Part shown: positions 34,547-43,537 of the stretch, piece after piece
Position numbering within the stretch: the first letter of the stretch is position 1
How the letters are laid out: each line of letters starts with the position of its first letter
Assembly: GCF_021922985.1 (NCBI RefSeq)
Contig: NZ_CP040788.1
Location: 496,001 to 560,000 of the forward strand
Length of the DNA: 64,000 nucleotides
Direction: 5' to 3'
DNA from: Clavibacter michiganensis subsp. tessellarius
GTDB taxonomy: Bacteria; Actinomycetota; Actinomycetes; Actinomycetales; Microbacteriaceae
Program-made: the position numbers and the translations under genes
Notes under the pieces: generated by a model
Seen by the model: only the letters and a program-made list of their open reading frames with translations
What the model was told of the DNA's origin: nothing
Databases searched by the model: none

Positions 34547-35493
34547 CGGGCGTCGAGTCGTGGGGCGCGGTGCTCGGGCTCGTCGCTGGCCTCGGCCTGT
34601 GGAGCATGCTCGGCGCGGTGCCGCGGCTGCGGCGGGCGCGACTGCTCGACCGCGTCGCGCCGCACGTGCTGGACGTCTCGGACGGGGCGCGGCGGCACCT
34701 CGCGCTCACCACCGTGCATCCGCTCCCGGTGCTCGGCACGCTCGGCGCGCCGGCGGTCGTGCCGCTGCGGCGGGGGCTGTCGCGCGTGCTCGGCGGCACC
34801 GAGCGCATCGAGCGGCTGCTGTCGCAGTCCGGATCGGCGGACGACGTGGAGCGTCACCGCTCCCGGCAGCTGGTCGGCCTGGTCCTGGGCGCCGCCGTCG
34901 GCGCGCTGACCGCGGCGGTCGTCGGCGGGGCGGCGCTGCTCGCGGGGACCCTGCCGCAGGCCCAGCTGGTCGTCGTCCCGATCGTGGGCGGCATCACGGG
35001 GCTCGTCCTCTGCGACACCGCGCTCGAGCGGCGGGCGAAGCGTCGCCTCATCCGCATCTCGGCCGAGCTGCCGACCGTCCTGGAGTTCCTGGCGCTCAGC
35101 CTCGCCGCGGGCGAGGGCCTGCTCGACGCGCTCCGCCGCGTGGCGCGCGTCGGATCCGGCGAGCTGGCCGCGGAGCTCGGGCGCGTGGTCGGCGACGTGG
35201 GGACGGGCATCCCGGTCGCCCGGGCCTTCGACGACCTCGCGCGCCGACTCGCCCTCCCCGCGGTGTCGCGCCTGGTCGACCAGCTGGCCGGCTCGCTCGA
35301 GCGGGGCACGCCGCTCGCGGAGGTGCTCCGCGCCCAGGCGCAGGACGCGCGCGAGGTCGCCAAGCGCGAGCTCCTCGAGAGCGCCGGTCGCAAGGAGGTG
35401 GGGATGCTCGTGCCCCTGGTGTTCCTGATCCTCCCGCTCACCATCGTCTTCGCCCTCTTCCCGGGCGTCTTCGTGCTGCAGCTCGGGCTGTAG
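34543..35493 (+). CDS. tadC: Tad pilus assembly membrane protein TadC
   Basis: This 316-residue partner of TadB contains the F domain blocks ELPTVLEFLALSLAAGEGLLDALRRVA and QLAGSLERGTPLAEVLRAQAQDARE, and ends in a hydrophobic helix (MLVPLVFLILPLTIVFALFPGVFVLQL). The GTG start at 34543 overlaps tadB as GTGA. It probably forms a heteromeric platform with TadB. Confidence 0.88.
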   Translation: MTGVESWGAVLGLVAGLGLWSMLGAVPRLRRARLLDRVAPHVLDVSDGARRHLALTTVHPLPVLGTLGAPAVVPLRRGLSRVLGGTERIERLLSQSGSADDVERHRSRQLVGLVLGAAVGALTAAVVGGAALLAGTLPQAQLVVVPIVGGITGLVLCDTALERRAKRRLIRISAELPTVLEFLALSLAAGEGLLDALRRVARVGSGELAAELGRVVGDVGTGIPVARAFDDLARRLALPAVSRLVDQLAGSLERGTPLAEVLRAQAQDAREVAKRELLESAGRKEVGMLVPLVFLILPLTIVFALFPGVFVLQLGL

Positions 35494-35527
35494 CGCACCA
35501 CCACCCCCACCGATCGAGAGGCATGAC

Positions 35528-35719
35528 ATGACCCGTCCCCACGCAGGCAGCGACACGACGACGCGCGTCGGCGACCTGGCCGACGACCGCGGCGACGTGC
35601 CGGGCTGGGTGCTCATCACCCTGATGACCGCCGGGCTCGTCGTCCTCCTGTGGAGCGTCGCCGGGCCGCTGCTGCAGAACGTCTTCACCCAGGCCATCGA
35701 CCGGGTCACGTCCTTCTGA
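35528..35719 (+). CDS. Small pilin-like membrane peptide of the Tad locus
   Basis: This 63-residue protein has a polar N-terminus (1-26) followed by one hydrophobic helix (about 27-52) and a short C-terminal segment, the layout and gene position of a Flp major pilin. The canonical G/xxxxEY processing site is not present: after R21-G22 the sequence is DVPGW, so Gly/Trp replace the Glu-Tyr pair at +4/+5. It may be a divergent pilin that is processed unusually, or a membrane accessory. An AGAGGCATGAC context precedes the ATG. The stop shares one base with the next ATG. Confidence 0.6.
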   Translation: MTRPHAGSDTTTRVGDLADDRGDVPGWVLITLMTAGLVVLLWSVAGPLLQNVFTQAIDRVTSF

Positions 35720-36096
35720 TGCGCGACGACCGCGGCTCGGCCCCGGCCGAGTTCGTCATGGTCGGCGCGCTCCTGGTCGTGCTCGCCCTGTCGGTCGTGC
35801 AGCTCGCCCTCGCGCTGCACGTGCGCACGACCGTGCTCGACGCCGCCGCCGAGGGGGCGCGGGTCGCGGCGCTCGCCGGCTCGACGCGGGCGCAGGGGGT
35901 GGAACGGACGCACGACCTCATCGCCGCGGCCGTCGGCGAGCGGTACGCGGGGGACGTGACCGCGGCGACCGGCACCGTGCTCGGCCACCCGGTGGTCAGC
36001 GTCACCGTGCGCACCACGCTCCCGCTGCTCGGCCTCCTCGGCGTCGACCGCGGGCTGGAGGTGACCGGGCATGCGGCCGTGGAGCGCCTGGGCTGA
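35719..36096 (+). CDS. TadE-like pilus assembly protein
   Basis: This 125-residue pseudopilin-like protein has the N-terminal signature DDRGSAPAEFVMVG (Glu at the conserved +5-like position) followed by one hydrophobic helix (about 13-35) and an extracytoplasmic beta-rich domain. TadE/TadF proteins are minor pilins processed by a prepilin peptidase. The ATG shares a base with the upstream stop (TGATG). Confidence 0.82.
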   Translation: MRDDRGSAPAEFVMVGALLVVLALSVVQLALALHVRTTVLDAAAEGARVAALAGSTRAQGVERTHDLIAAAVGERYAGDVTAATGTVLGHPVVSVTVRTTLPLLGLLGVDRGLEVTGHAAVERLG

Positions 36097-36526
36097 CGAC
36101 CGCGGGTCGGCCGCGCTGGAGTTCATCACCGCCGGGGTGCTGCTGCTCGTGCCGCTCGTCTACCTCGTGCTCGCCCTGTCGGCGATCCAGGGCGCGGCGC
36201 TCGCGACGGAGGGAGCGGCGCGGCAGGCGGCGCGCGTGTACGTGCGGGCCGACGACGACGCGGCGGGGCGCCGGGAGGCTGAGGCAGCGGTCGACGTGGC
36301 GCTCGCCGACCAGGGCGTCCCTCCCACGGGCATCGCCCTCGACATCACGTGCACGCCGGATCCGCGCTCATGCCACGTCCCGCGCTCCCTGGTGCACGTG
36401 TCCGTGCGCGTGTCAGCCGACCTGCCGCTCGCACCGCCGGTCGTGGGACCGGACGCGCCGGGGGCCGTGGTCGTCGCCGGAGCGGCGGACGAGCGCGTGT
36501 CGGTCTTCACCCGGAGCGCGCCGTGA
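36071..36526 (+). CDS. Second TadE-like pilus assembly protein
   Basis: This 151-residue protein has the same layout: N-terminal DDRGSAALEFITAG, one helix (about 20-42), then an extracytoplasmic domain. Two cysteines (in CTPDPRSC, about residues 94-101) might form a disulfide. The ATG at 36071 overlaps the previous gene by 26 bases. The pair probably corresponds to TadE and TadF. Confidence 0.8.
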   Translation: MRPWSAWADDRGSAALEFITAGVLLLVPLVYLVLALSAIQGAALATEGAARQAARVYVRADDDAAGRREAEAAVDVALADQGVPPTGIALDITCTPDPRSCHVPRSLVHVSVRVSADLPLAPPVVGPDAPGAVVVAGAADERVSVFTRSAP

Positions 36527-37089
36527 ACCGCCGGGTCCACGACCGCTGGGCCCGCCACCGCCGGGTCGCGAGGATCACGCCTGCGCACGCAGCCGCGAGC
36601 GCGACCGGCGACGACGAGGGCTCCATCCTGCTGCTCGTGATCGCGGCGTGCGCCCTCGGTCTCGCCGTGATCCTCATGGTCTCCGCCGCATCGTCCCTGT
36701 ACCTCGAGCGCGTGCGGCTCTCCGACCTCGCGGACGCCGCCGCGCTCGCCGGAGCCGAGTCCTTCGACGTCGACGGGCCCGTCGACCCGGCGGCCCTCGA
36801 CGCGCCGGCCGGCGGGGTGCCGCATCCGGTGCTGACGGACGCCGGGGTGGCCGACACGGTGACGCGCTTCCTCGCCGAGGAGCCGACGACCGGCCTGCAC
36901 GACCTGCGCGTCGACGGCGCCACCACGCCCGACGGCCGCAGCGCCCGCGTCACCCTGTCGAGCACGTGGATCCCGCCCGTCGCCTCCCTGCTCGTGCCGG
37001 ACGGGGTCCGCATCGACGTGACGAGCACGGCCCGCGGCGTCCTGGTCGGGCCGGGCGCGGCGACGCCGGGACCGGTGGGAGGCGGCTGA
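36523..37089 (+). CDS. TadG-like pilus protein
   Basis: This 188-residue protein has an N-terminal [22 protein letters not shown] helix (about 28-55) then the [19 protein letters not shown] block found in TadG-like/Rv3660c-neighbour proteins. The remaining domain is extracytoplasmic and beta-rich. It lacks the von Willebrand domain of longer TadG proteins. The GTG at 36523 overlaps as GTGA. Its stop codon is the loop of a 12-bp terminator stem. Confidence 0.75.
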   Translation: MNRRVHDRWARHRRVARITPAHAAASATGDDEGSILLLVIAACALGLAVILMVSAASSLYLERVRLSDLADAAALAGAESFDVDGPVDPAALDAPAGGVPHPVLTDAGVADTVTRFLAEEPTTGLHDLRVDGATTPDGRSARVTLSSTWIPPVASLLVPDGVRIDVTSTARGVLVGPGAATPGPVGGG

Positions 37090-37101
37090 GCCGCCTCCCA
37101 C
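37075..37101 (+). terminator. Terminator of the Tad operon with the stop codon as its loop
   Basis: A perfect 12-bp stem GTGGGAGGCGGC/GCCGCCTCCCAC encloses a 3-base loop TGA (37087-37089), which is the stop codon of the last tad gene. Confidence 0.75.
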
Positions 37102-37168
37102 TCACGCGTCGGGTCAGCGGCTCGCGGTGCTCCCGACGACGTCGCGGTGCCGACGCGACCGGTCGCCG

Positions 37169-38476
37169 TCAGCGCGCGGGCCGCGGCTTCCGCGGGACGT
37201 ACCGCGGCACGTACCGCACGAGGATCCCGGCGCCGATGAGGCCGAGCACCCCCATCACGCCGCTGGCGACGGCGAGCGACGCGGCGGAGGTGAGCGCGGC
37301 GATGAGGAGCGGGGACGCGGCGCTGCCGGCGTCGCCCGTGAAGCGCCAGGCGCCGAGGAAGGGAGCGGGGTCCTCGCGCGGGGCGAGGTCGGCGCCGAGG
37401 GTCATGAGGATCCCCGATCCCACGCCGTTCGCGACCGACATGAACATGGCCACGCCGATGAACCACTGCACGCTCGTCGGCAGGTCGGGCGTGAGCGCGA
37501 GCACGAGGTAGCCGATCCCGAGCCCGACCATCGACGGCACGGCGCTCCAGAGGCGGCCGAAGCGGTCCATGATCTGGCCGCTCGCGTAGAAGAGCGCGAA
37601 GTCCACGCCACCGGCGATGCCGATGATGAGCGCCGTGTTCGCGTCCGAGATGCCGATGCTCACGGCCCACAGGGGGAGGAGCACGCCGCGGCCCGCGCGC
37701 ATCGCGCCGATGAGGGCCGCGCCGGATCCGAGCTTCACCAGCACGCCCTTGAAGCGCCAGAGGGTGCGCGCGAGGCCGGCCGACTCGCGGGCCGGGGGAG
37801 CGGTGCCCGCGGCGGCCGCGACCGACTCGTCGTCCTGCGGCTCGCCGGCCGTCGCGGGCGCGGCGCTCTGCAGGTCGGCCGCGCGGTTGCGCCGCACGAC
37901 GTCCATCGGGTCGGGCAGGACGAGCAGCGTCACGGCGGCGGCGAGGCACGCGACGATGTGGATGACGAACGCGGACTGCGACGCCCCGGTCAGGTGGATC
38001 ACGCCGGCCGCGAGGAACGGCCCGACGAAGTACCCGGCGCGGAACGTGCCGCCGAGCGTCGACAGGGCCCGGGCGCGGAACGCCTGCGGCACGAAGCTCG
38101 TCATGAACGCGTGCCGGGCGAGCGCGAACACGGCCGTCGAGACGCCGATGAGGAAGACGCCCACGCCCAGCACGAGCGGGTTCGGCGCGAGGAGGCACAG
38201 CACCAGGCCGCCGATGGAGACGAAGGCCGCGCCGATCATCGCGGTCCGCTCGCCGATGCGGCTCACCACGGATCCGCTCGGGATGTCGCCCACGAGCTCG
38301 CCGAGCATGATCATGCCGCCGATGAACGCGGCTATCGCGAGCGAGGCGCCGAGGCTGCCCGCGACGATCGGGATGATGGGGATGATCGCCCCCTCGCCGA
38401 TGGAGAAGAGGAGCGCGGGGAGCAGCGCCGGGAGCGCCACCGCGCGGAGGGAGAAGGGGGTCTCGGGGCTGGACAT
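37169..38476 (-). CDS. MFS transporter (12 helices)
   Basis: This 435-residue major facilitator has two six-helix halves linked by a long polar loop (about residues 200-245). The family A-motif-like sequence [15 protein letters not shown] lies between helices two and three, and GQIMDRFGR in the equivalent loop of the second half. The substrate is unknown; the profile is that of drug or metabolite exporters. The ATG at 38476 is supported by TAGGCT eight bases upstream. It is divergent from prfB, with the two -10 boxes only about 36 bases apart. Confidence 0.85.
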   Translation of the reverse strand: MSSPETPFSLRAVALPALLPALLFSIGEGAIIPIIPIVAGSLGASLAIAAFIGGMIMLGELVGDIPSGSVVSRIGERTAMIGAAFVSIGGLVLCLLAPNPLVLGVGVFLIGVSTAVFALARHAFMTSFVPQAFRARALSTLGGTFRAGYFVGPFLAAGVIHLTGASQSAFVIHIVACLAAAVTLLVLPDPMDVVRRNRAADLQSAAPATAGEPQDDESVAAAAGTAPPARESAGLARTLWRFKGVLVKLGSGAALIGAMRAGRGVLLPLWAVSIGISDANTALIIGIAGGVDFALFYASGQIMDRFGRLWSAVPSMVGLGIGYLVLALTPDLPTSVQWFIGVAMFMSVANGVGSGILMTLGADLAPREDPAPFLGAWRFTGDAGSAASPLLIAALTSAASLAVASGVMGVLGLIGAGILVRYVPRYVPRKPRPAR

Positions 38477-38484
38477 CGCCCCCG

Positions 38485-38490
38485 AGCCTA
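38485..38490 (-). promoter_or_regulatory. Leaderless-type -10 box of the MFS gene
   Basis: TAGGCT on the minus strand ends eight bases before the ATG at 38476. Confidence 0.6.
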
Positions 38491-38526
38491 CGCGCGGGCG
38501 GCCGGGGTCCCGGCCGGGCCTGCCGG

Positions 38527-38532
38527 TAGGCT
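38527..38532 (+). promoter_or_regulatory. -10 box of prfB (near-leaderless)
   Basis: TAGGCT ends ten bases before the ATG at 38543, which would give a leader of only a few bases. Confidence 0.55.
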
Positions 38533-38542
38533 GGGCGGCACC

Positions 38543-39646
38543 ATGATCGACCAGGACTTCTCTTCGCGGATCACAGAATTGCGCGACACCTACTCCAACA
38601 TCCGCTCGGTCGTCGGCGTCGAGCGCCTGCAGCAGGAGGTCGAGGAGCTGAGCGCCCAGGCGGGCGAGCCCGACCTCTGGGACGACACGGAGAAGGCCCA
38701 GAAGGTCACGAGCGACCTGAGCCACCGGCAGTCCGAGCTCGCCCGGATCGACGAGCTGCAGCGCCGCCTCGACGACCTCGACGTGCTCGTCGAGATGGCC
38801 AAGGACGACGAGGAGTCCGCCGAGGAGGCGGTCGTCGAGCTCGACGGCATCACCAAGATCATGGACGAGCTCGAGGTGCAGACGCTCCTCAACGGCGAGT
38901 TCGACCCGCGCCCCGCCGTCGTCACCATCCGCGCGGGCGCCGGCGGCGTCGACGCCGCCGACTTCGCCGAGATGCTCATGCGCATGTACCTGCGCTGGGC
39001 CGAGCAGCACGACTACTCCGCCACCGTGCTCGACACCTCCTACGCGGAGGAGGCGGGCATCAAGTCGGCGACCTTCGAGATCGACGCGCCCTACGCCTTC
39101 GGCACGCTCTCGGTCGAGGCCGGCACGCACCGCCTCGTGCGGATGAGCCCCTTCAACTCCGCGGGCAAGCGCCAGACGTCGTTCGCCGCCGTCGAGGTCG
39201 TGCCGCTCATCGAGCAGACCGAGTCGATCGAGATCCCCGAGAACGACATGCGGGTCGACGTGTTCCGCTCCTCCGGCCCCGGCGGCCAGTCCGTCAACAC
39301 GACGGACTCGGCGGTGCGCATCACCCACCTGCCCACCGGGATCGTCGTCACCTGCCAGAACGAGAAGAGCCAGATCCAGAACCGCGCCGCCGCCCTCCGG
39401 GTGCTGCAGTCGCGCCTGCTCCTCGTGCAGCGCGAGCAGGAGGCGGCCACCAAGAAGGAGCTCGCCGGCAACATCACGGCGAGCTGGGGCGACCAGATGC
39501 GCAGCTACGTGCTCGCGCCGTACCAGATGGTCAAGGACCTCCGCACGGAGCACGAGGTGAACAACCCGTCGAACGTGTTCGACGGCGACCTCGACGGCTT
39601 CATCTCCGCGGGCATCCGCTGGCGCAAGTCGCCCGACCGCGCCTGA
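38543..39646 (+). CDS. prfB: Peptide chain release factor 2
   Basis: RF2 recognises UGA and UAA stops. The 367-residue protein has the SPF anticodon-like tripeptide in [10 protein letters not shown] and the GGQ peptidyl-hydrolysis motif in [10 protein letters not shown]. An N-terminal coiled-coil domain (1-100) is typical. The frame is uninterrupted; there is no CUUUGA-type programmed frameshift. It precedes ftsE, as often in actinobacteria, with a 75-base gap. Confidence 0.95.
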   Translation: MIDQDFSSRITELRDTYSNIRSVVGVERLQQEVEELSAQAGEPDLWDDTEKAQKVTSDLSHRQSELARIDELQRRLDDLDVLVEMAKDDEESAEEAVVELDGITKIMDELEVQTLLNGEFDPRPAVVTIRAGAGGVDAADFAEMLMRMYLRWAEQHDYSATVLDTSYAEEAGIKSATFEIDAPYAFGTLSVEAGTHRLVRMSPFNSAGKRQTSFAAVEVVPLIEQTESIEIPENDMRVDVFRSSGPGGQSVNTTDSAVRITHLPTGIVVTCQNEKSQIQNRAAALRVLQSRLLLVQREQEAATKKELAGNITASWGDQMRSYVLAPYQMVKDLRTEHEVNNPSNVFDGDLDGFISAGIRWRKSPDRA

Positions 39647-39706
39647 GAGAGTCCGGGGGACCGCCCGCCGCGGTGAGTCGATGCGGCGTTCGGAGGGTCT
39701 GGTGCC

Positions 39707-39712
39707 TAGGGT
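39707..39712 (+). promoter_or_regulatory. -10 box of ftsEX (near-leaderless)
   Basis: TAGGGT ends nine bases before the ftsE ATG at 39722, giving a very short leader. Confidence 0.55.
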
Positions 39713-39721
39713 CGTACCGAC

Positions 39722-41458
39722 ATGATCAGGTTCGACCACGTATCCAAGGTGTATCCCGGCAACCCCCGACCGGCGCTGAGCTCCGTCGACCTCGAGATCC
39801 TCCGGGGGGAGTTCGTCTTCCTCGTCGGCGCGTCCGGGTCCGGCAAGTCCAGCTTCCTGCGTCTCGTGCTCAAGGAGGACCGGCCCACGCAAGGGACGAT
39901 CCACGTCCTGGGCCAGCAGCTGAACCAGCTGTCGAGCCGCAAGGTCCCCTACTACCGGCGGAGCCTGGGGGTGGTGTTCCAGGACTTCCGCCTGCTGCCG
40001 AACAAGTCCGTGTTCGACAACGTGGCCTTCACCCTCCAGGTGATCGGCAAGTCCCGCGGCTTCATCCAGGAGGCCGTCCCCGACGTCCTCAACATGGTGG
40101 GCCTCAAGGGCAAGGAGCAGCGGCTCCCGCACGAGCTCTCCGGCGGCGAGCAGCAGCGCGTCGCGATCGCGCGCGCCGTGGTCAACAAGCCCGCCGTGCT
40201 CCTCGCGGACGAGCCCACCGGCAACCTGGACCCGCTGACGAGCGCGGGCATCATGCAGGTGCTCGAGCGGATCAACGCCAACGGCACGACGGTCATCATG
40301 GCCACGCACGACTCCGGCATCGTCGACCAGATGCAGAAGCGCGTCATCGAGCTCATCGGCGGCGAGGTCGTCCGCGACGAGCTCGGCGGCCAGTACCAGA
40401 CCTCTGCGATCGACCTGCCGCGCACGGCCGAGAACGCGGTCGGCGTGAACCCCGAGCACCCGCCCGTCGCGGCGCCCACGCCCGTGTTCGTGCCGGCGGC
40501 GCCGCTTCCCGCACCCGTGCGCCCGACCGCGCCCGCCGCTCCCGCCACCGCGGCGGAGCGGCGCGAGCAGGCGCGTCGCGACAAGCAGCGCCGCGCCGAC
40601 GAGAAGGCGCGCGCCAAGGAGGAGGCGACCCGCGAGGCCGCGGCCGCCAAGGCCGCGCGCAAGGCGCCGAAGGAGAAGGCGCCCGCTGCGGCGCCCGCCG
40701 CCGCCGCGCCCGCGGTCGCCCCGGCGCCCGCCGCGGCACCGGTCCCCGAGGCCGCAGGGGAGGCCCCCGCGACGACGGAGCCCGCCGCGCCCCTCGTCCC
40801 CGCCGCGTCGCCCGTCCGCGAGTCGACGACGCCCCGTCCCGACCGCGACGCCGCACGGACGTCCACGTCCACGTCCACGCCCTCGGCCTTCGCGGAGGCG
40901 GCCCGCGTGGATCCGCTGCCCGCGCCCGCCGCGGAGCCCGCGCCCGCCGCGGCGCCGTCGTCCTCCGGGTCCCGTCCCGGCGACGGCGAGCCCGCCTCGC
41001 GTCCGGCCGACGCCACCCCCGCGGCGGACGACCGTCGCGAGTCCGCGCCGCGGGAGACCGCGCGTCCCGACGCCGGGACCGCGCGCCGACCCGGGGAGGA
41101 GCAGGCGCCGTCCCGAGCCGTCCCCGTGGTGCGAGAACCCGCCGACGAGCCCGTGCGGGAGTCCGCTCCGGTCGACGACGCGCCGCCGTCCGCCTCGGCG
41201 CCGCGGGCGCCCAGCCGCCGCAACGGCGGGGGAGCGGCACCCGCCGCCCCCAGCACCGGATCCATCCGCCGCCTGCCGGAGGGGACGGGCGTGATCCGCC
41301 TCCCCGACCTGTCCGACGGGCAGGGCGGCACCGCGCCCGCCGACGGGCGCGACGACGCCGAGCTCGCCGAGCTCGGCCTTGCCGAGAAGCTGGGGCTCCG
41401 CGCCCGCGGCGAGTCGCCGGACGACACCGGCGCACAGGATGTGGGGCCCACACGATGA
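39722..41458 (+). CDS. ftsE: Cell division ATPase FtsE with a 350-residue low-complexity C-terminal extension
   Basis: The first 222 residues are a standard FtsE: Walker [10 protein letters not shown] (K42), signature LSGGEQQR and Walker [13 protein letters not shown]. FtsE with FtsX controls peptidoglycan hydrolases at the septum. The usual length is about 230 residues, but this protein continues to residue 578. The extension starts with an Ala/Glu/Lys/Arg helical segment (about 278-325, [24 protein letters not shown]), likely coiled coil, then Ala/Pro-rich disordered sequence and a short conserved-looking end with [17 protein letters not shown]. The stop overlaps ftsX as ATGA, so the extension is genuinely in the operon's frame. 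Confidence 0.92.
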   Translation: MIRFDHVSKVYPGNPRPALSSVDLEILRGEFVFLVGASGSGKSSFLRLVLKEDRPTQGTIHVLGQQLNQLSSRKVPYYRRSLGVVFQDFRLLPNKSVFDNVAFTLQVIGKSRGFIQEAVPDVLNMVGLKGKEQRLPHELSGGEQQRVAIARAVVNKPAVLLADEPTGNLDPLTSAGIMQVLERINANGTTVIMATHDSGIVDQMQKRVIELIGGEVVRDELGGQYQTSAIDLPRTAENAVGVNPEHPPVAAPTPVFVPAAPLPAPVRPTAPAAPATAAERREQARRDKQRRADEKARAKEEATREAAAAKAARKAPKEKAPAAAPAAAAPAVAPAPAAAPVPEAAGEAPATTEPAAPLVPAASPVRESTTPRPDRDAARTSTSTSTPSAFAEAARVDPLPAPAAEPAPAAAPSSSGSRPGDGEPASRPADATPAADDRRESAPRETARPDAGTARRPGEEQAPSRAVPVVREPADEPVRESAPVDDAPPSASAPRAPSRRNGGGAAPAAPSTGSIRRLPEGTGVIRLPDLSDGQGGTAPADGRDDAELAELGLAEKLGLRARGESPDDTGAQDVGPTR

Positions 41459-42372
41459 GACTCGGACTCGTCCTCTCCGAGGTCGGCCACGGCCTCCGTC
41501 GGAACGTCAGCATGGTCGTCTCGGTCGTGCTCGTCACCTTCATCTCCCTCACGTTCGTGGGCGCCGCCGTGCTGCTGCAGATGCAGATCGGCCAGATGAA
41601 GAACTACTGGTACGACCGCGCCCAGGTCGCCATCGACTTCTGCACCGACACGTCGGTGCCGAGCGAGACCTGCGTCAACGGCAAGGCCACCCAGGAGCAG
41701 ATCGACGCGGTGAAGGAGCGGCTCGACAGCGAGACGCTCGCCCCGTTCATCGACAAGTACTACTTCGAGGACCAGGACACGGCGTACAAGAACTTCCAGG
41801 AGCAGTTCAAGGGCGATCCCGTCACCGAGCTGGTGCAGCCGGAGTTCCTCAACGAGGCGTTCTGGGTGAACCTCAAGGACCCGTCGAAGTCCGACATCCT
41901 CAGCGACAGCCTCTCCGGGCTCGCGGGCGTGGAGAACGTGACGGACCAACGGCAGTACCTCGACCAGATCTTCTCGATCCTCAACGCCGCCAGCCTCACC
42001 GCGGTCGGCATCGCCGGGCTCATGCTCGTGGCCGCCGCGCTCCTGATCGCCACCACCATCCGGCTGTCCGCGTTCTCGCGGAGACGGGAGCTGGGCATCA
42101 TGAGGCTGGTCGGGGCGTCGAACCGCTTCATCCAGACCCCGTTCATCCTCGAGGGCGTGTTCGCGGCGCTCATCGGGAGCGTGCTCGCCAGCGCGGCGAC
42201 GGTGGCGCTCGTGAAGTTCTTCGTGCAGGGGTTCCTGAGCTCGAGGCTCACGTCGATATCCCTGGTGAACATGGACGACGCGCTGCTGGTGGTGCCGATC
42301 CTGCTCGCGGTCGGCGTCGTCCTCTCGGCGGTGTCGGCGAACTTCGCGATCAGCAGGTACCTCCGGATCTGA
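41455..42372 (+). CDS. ftsX: Cell division membrane protein FtsX
   Basis: This 305-residue FtsE partner has an N-terminal cytoplasmic stretch [19 protein letters not shown], a first helix (about 20-40), a large extracytoplasmic loop (about 45-175) with two cysteines ([11 protein letters not shown]) that may form a disulfide, and three C-terminal helices with the [19 protein letters not shown] cytoplasmic block. Its loop should recruit a peptidoglycan hydrolase. Confidence 0.94.
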   Translation: MRLGLVLSEVGHGLRRNVSMVVSVVLVTFISLTFVGAAVLLQMQIGQMKNYWYDRAQVAIDFCTDTSVPSETCVNGKATQEQIDAVKERLDSETLAPFIDKYYFEDQDTAYKNFQEQFKGDPVTELVQPEFLNEAFWVNLKDPSKSDILSDSLSGLAGVENVTDQRQYLDQIFSILNAASLTAVGIAGLMLVAAALLIATTIRLSAFSRRRELGIMRLVGASNRFIQTPFILEGVFAALIGSVLASAATVALVKFFVQGFLSSRLTSISLVNMDDALLVVPILLAVGVVLSAVSANFAISRYLRI

Positions 42373-42380
42373 TCCTCCGG

Positions 42381-42386
42381 TAGACT
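42381..42386 (+). promoter_or_regulatory. Candidate -10 box of smpB
   Basis: TAGACT lies 53 bases upstream of smpB. A 14-base palindrome GCCCGGATCCGGGC (42395-42408) sits at the expected 5' end of the transcript. Confidence 0.4.
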
Positions 42387-42438
42387 GATGGGCTGCCCGG
42401 ATCCGGGCGCATCCACCTGAACCATCGAGGAGTCCACC

Positions 42439-42915
42439 GTGCCCAGGGAACGTGGCGAGAAGGTGGTGGCGACCAACCGCAAGGCGCGCCACGACTACAC
42501 CATCGAGTCGACCTACGAGGCGGGCCTCGTGCTCACGGGCACCGAGGTCAAGTCGCTCCGTCAGGGGCGGGCGTCGCTCGTCGACGGCTACGCGTTCGTC
42601 GACGCCGGCGAGGCGTGGCTCGACGCGGTGCACATCCCCGAGTACAACCAGGGCACCTGGAACAACCACCCGGTCAGGCGGAAGCGCAAGCTCCTCCTGC
42701 ACAAGGAGCAGATCCTCAAGATCCACTCCAAGGTGAAGGAGGGCGGCTACACGGTCGTCCCCCTGCAGCTCTACTTCGTCGACGGCCGCGCCAAGGTGGA
42801 GCTCGCCGTCGCGAAGGGCAAGAAGGAGTACGACAAGCGCCAGACGCTCCGTGAGCGCCAGGACAAGCGGGAGGCGGACCGCGCCATGTCCTCGCACCGC
42901 CGGCTCGGCGAGTAG
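42439..42915 (+). CDS. smpB: SsrA-binding protein SmpB
   Basis: SmpB binds tmRNA and rescues stalled ribosomes. The 158-residue protein has the [28 protein letters not shown] opening, the [11 protein letters not shown] block and a basic C-terminal tail with [12 protein letters not shown] that would probe the mRNA channel. The start is GTG at 42439 behind a CGAGGAG ribosome site. Its RNA partner ssrA lies 147 bases downstream. Confidence 0.95.
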   Translation: MPRERGEKVVATNRKARHDYTIESTYEAGLVLTGTEVKSLRQGRASLVDGYAFVDAGEAWLDAVHIPEYNQGTWNNHPVRRKRKLLLHKEQILKIHSKVKEGGYTVVPLQLYFVDGRAKVELAVAKGKKEYDKRQTLRERQDKREADRAMSSHRRLGE

Positions 42916-42958
42916 GCGCGCACCGGTCCTCCCGGTGGTGCGGCCGGCTCGCGTCGGC

Positions 42959-42964
42959 TATCAT
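42959..42964 (+). promoter_or_regulatory. Candidate -10 box upstream of ssrA
   Basis: TATCAT lies about 98 bases before the mature tmRNA 5' end. A separate perfect -35-like TTGACA is at 42998-43003, but its -10 position (ATGCGA) is poor. Which one drives ssrA is open; either transcript needs 5' processing. Confidence 0.4.
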
Positions 42965-43062
42965 TGAGGGCTGGCCGGGGTTCGCTCCGGCCGACGTTTG
43001 ACAACTCGACAGCGTGGAACATGCGACCCGGCTCGGGCACCGACAGGTGCACGGTCGTGCAT

Positions 43063-43438
43063 GGGGATGATCGGTTTCGACATTGCCTGCAAAACTGCGA
43101 GAAGCGGGTCGAGGATGCAGGGTCAGCTCGTAAACGATCTCTGCAAACTACAACTGCCGAAAACAAGCAGTCGTCCTTCGCTCTCGCTGCCTAAGCGAGC
43201 GAACTAACAGGACCGTCGACCCGGGGATGCTCTCTATCCGGTAAGTCGGCGTCAGAAAAGGGAGCTCGCTGCGCGGTCGTGCCTCAGGGCCGCGCGGGAC
43301 TCGAACTGAGGCTGGGCCCGTCGGATCAGACGCCAGGAGCAAGTTCCGGGGCCGAGCAGGACGTCTTTCCTGGATACACCCGTAGAAGGCGCAGGCTTAC
43401 AGCAGTGGACCGGGGTTCGATTCCCCGCATCTCCACCA
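43063..43438 (+). ncRNA. ssrA: tmRNA (SsrA)
   Basis: The 376-nt RNA starts GGGGATGATC and ends GCATCTCC-A-CCA, giving a 7-bp acceptor stem and an encoded CCA; a GGTTCGATTCC T-arm is near the 3' end. The tag reading frame runs from the resume codon GCC (43156) to TAA (43192-43194) and encodes AENKQSSFALAA, ending in the ALAA degradation signal. Pseudoknot-rich sequence fills 43200-43390. Confidence 0.95.
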
Positions 43439-43489
43439 TCGCGTCGCATGTCCCACGCTCGTCGAGGACCGGATCCGTCCGGTCGACGC

Positions 43490-43519
43490 GAAGGCCCCGT
43501 CCACCCGGACGGGGCCTTC
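43490..43519 (+). terminator. Bidirectional-type terminator between ssrA and the importer operon
   Basis: A perfect 13-bp stem GAAGGCCCCGTCC/GGACGGGGCCTTC closes a 4-base loop and is followed by GTCGT. On the minus strand it lies 19 bases after the permease stop, so it may serve both sides. Confidence 0.75.
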
Positions 43520-43537
43520 GTCGTCCGGGGAGCCGGA

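Noticed and set aside
38543..38650. Programmed frameshift in prfB
   Set aside because: The frame is open from the ATG through the GGQ motif with no in-frame TGA or CUU-UGA slip site, so the E. coli type autoregulation is absent.
37169..40459. 1096-residue minus-strand frame running from the MFS gene across prfB and ftsE
   Set aside because: Only the part up to 38476 is real. The rest is antisense to prfB and ftsE and has no promoter or motif; the leaderless -10 box supports the 38476 start.
42964..43449. Small open frames within and around tmRNA (42964-43194, 42998-43207, 43252-43449)
   Set aside because: They are inside the tmRNA gene or its precursor; only the 12-codon tag frame is meaningful.
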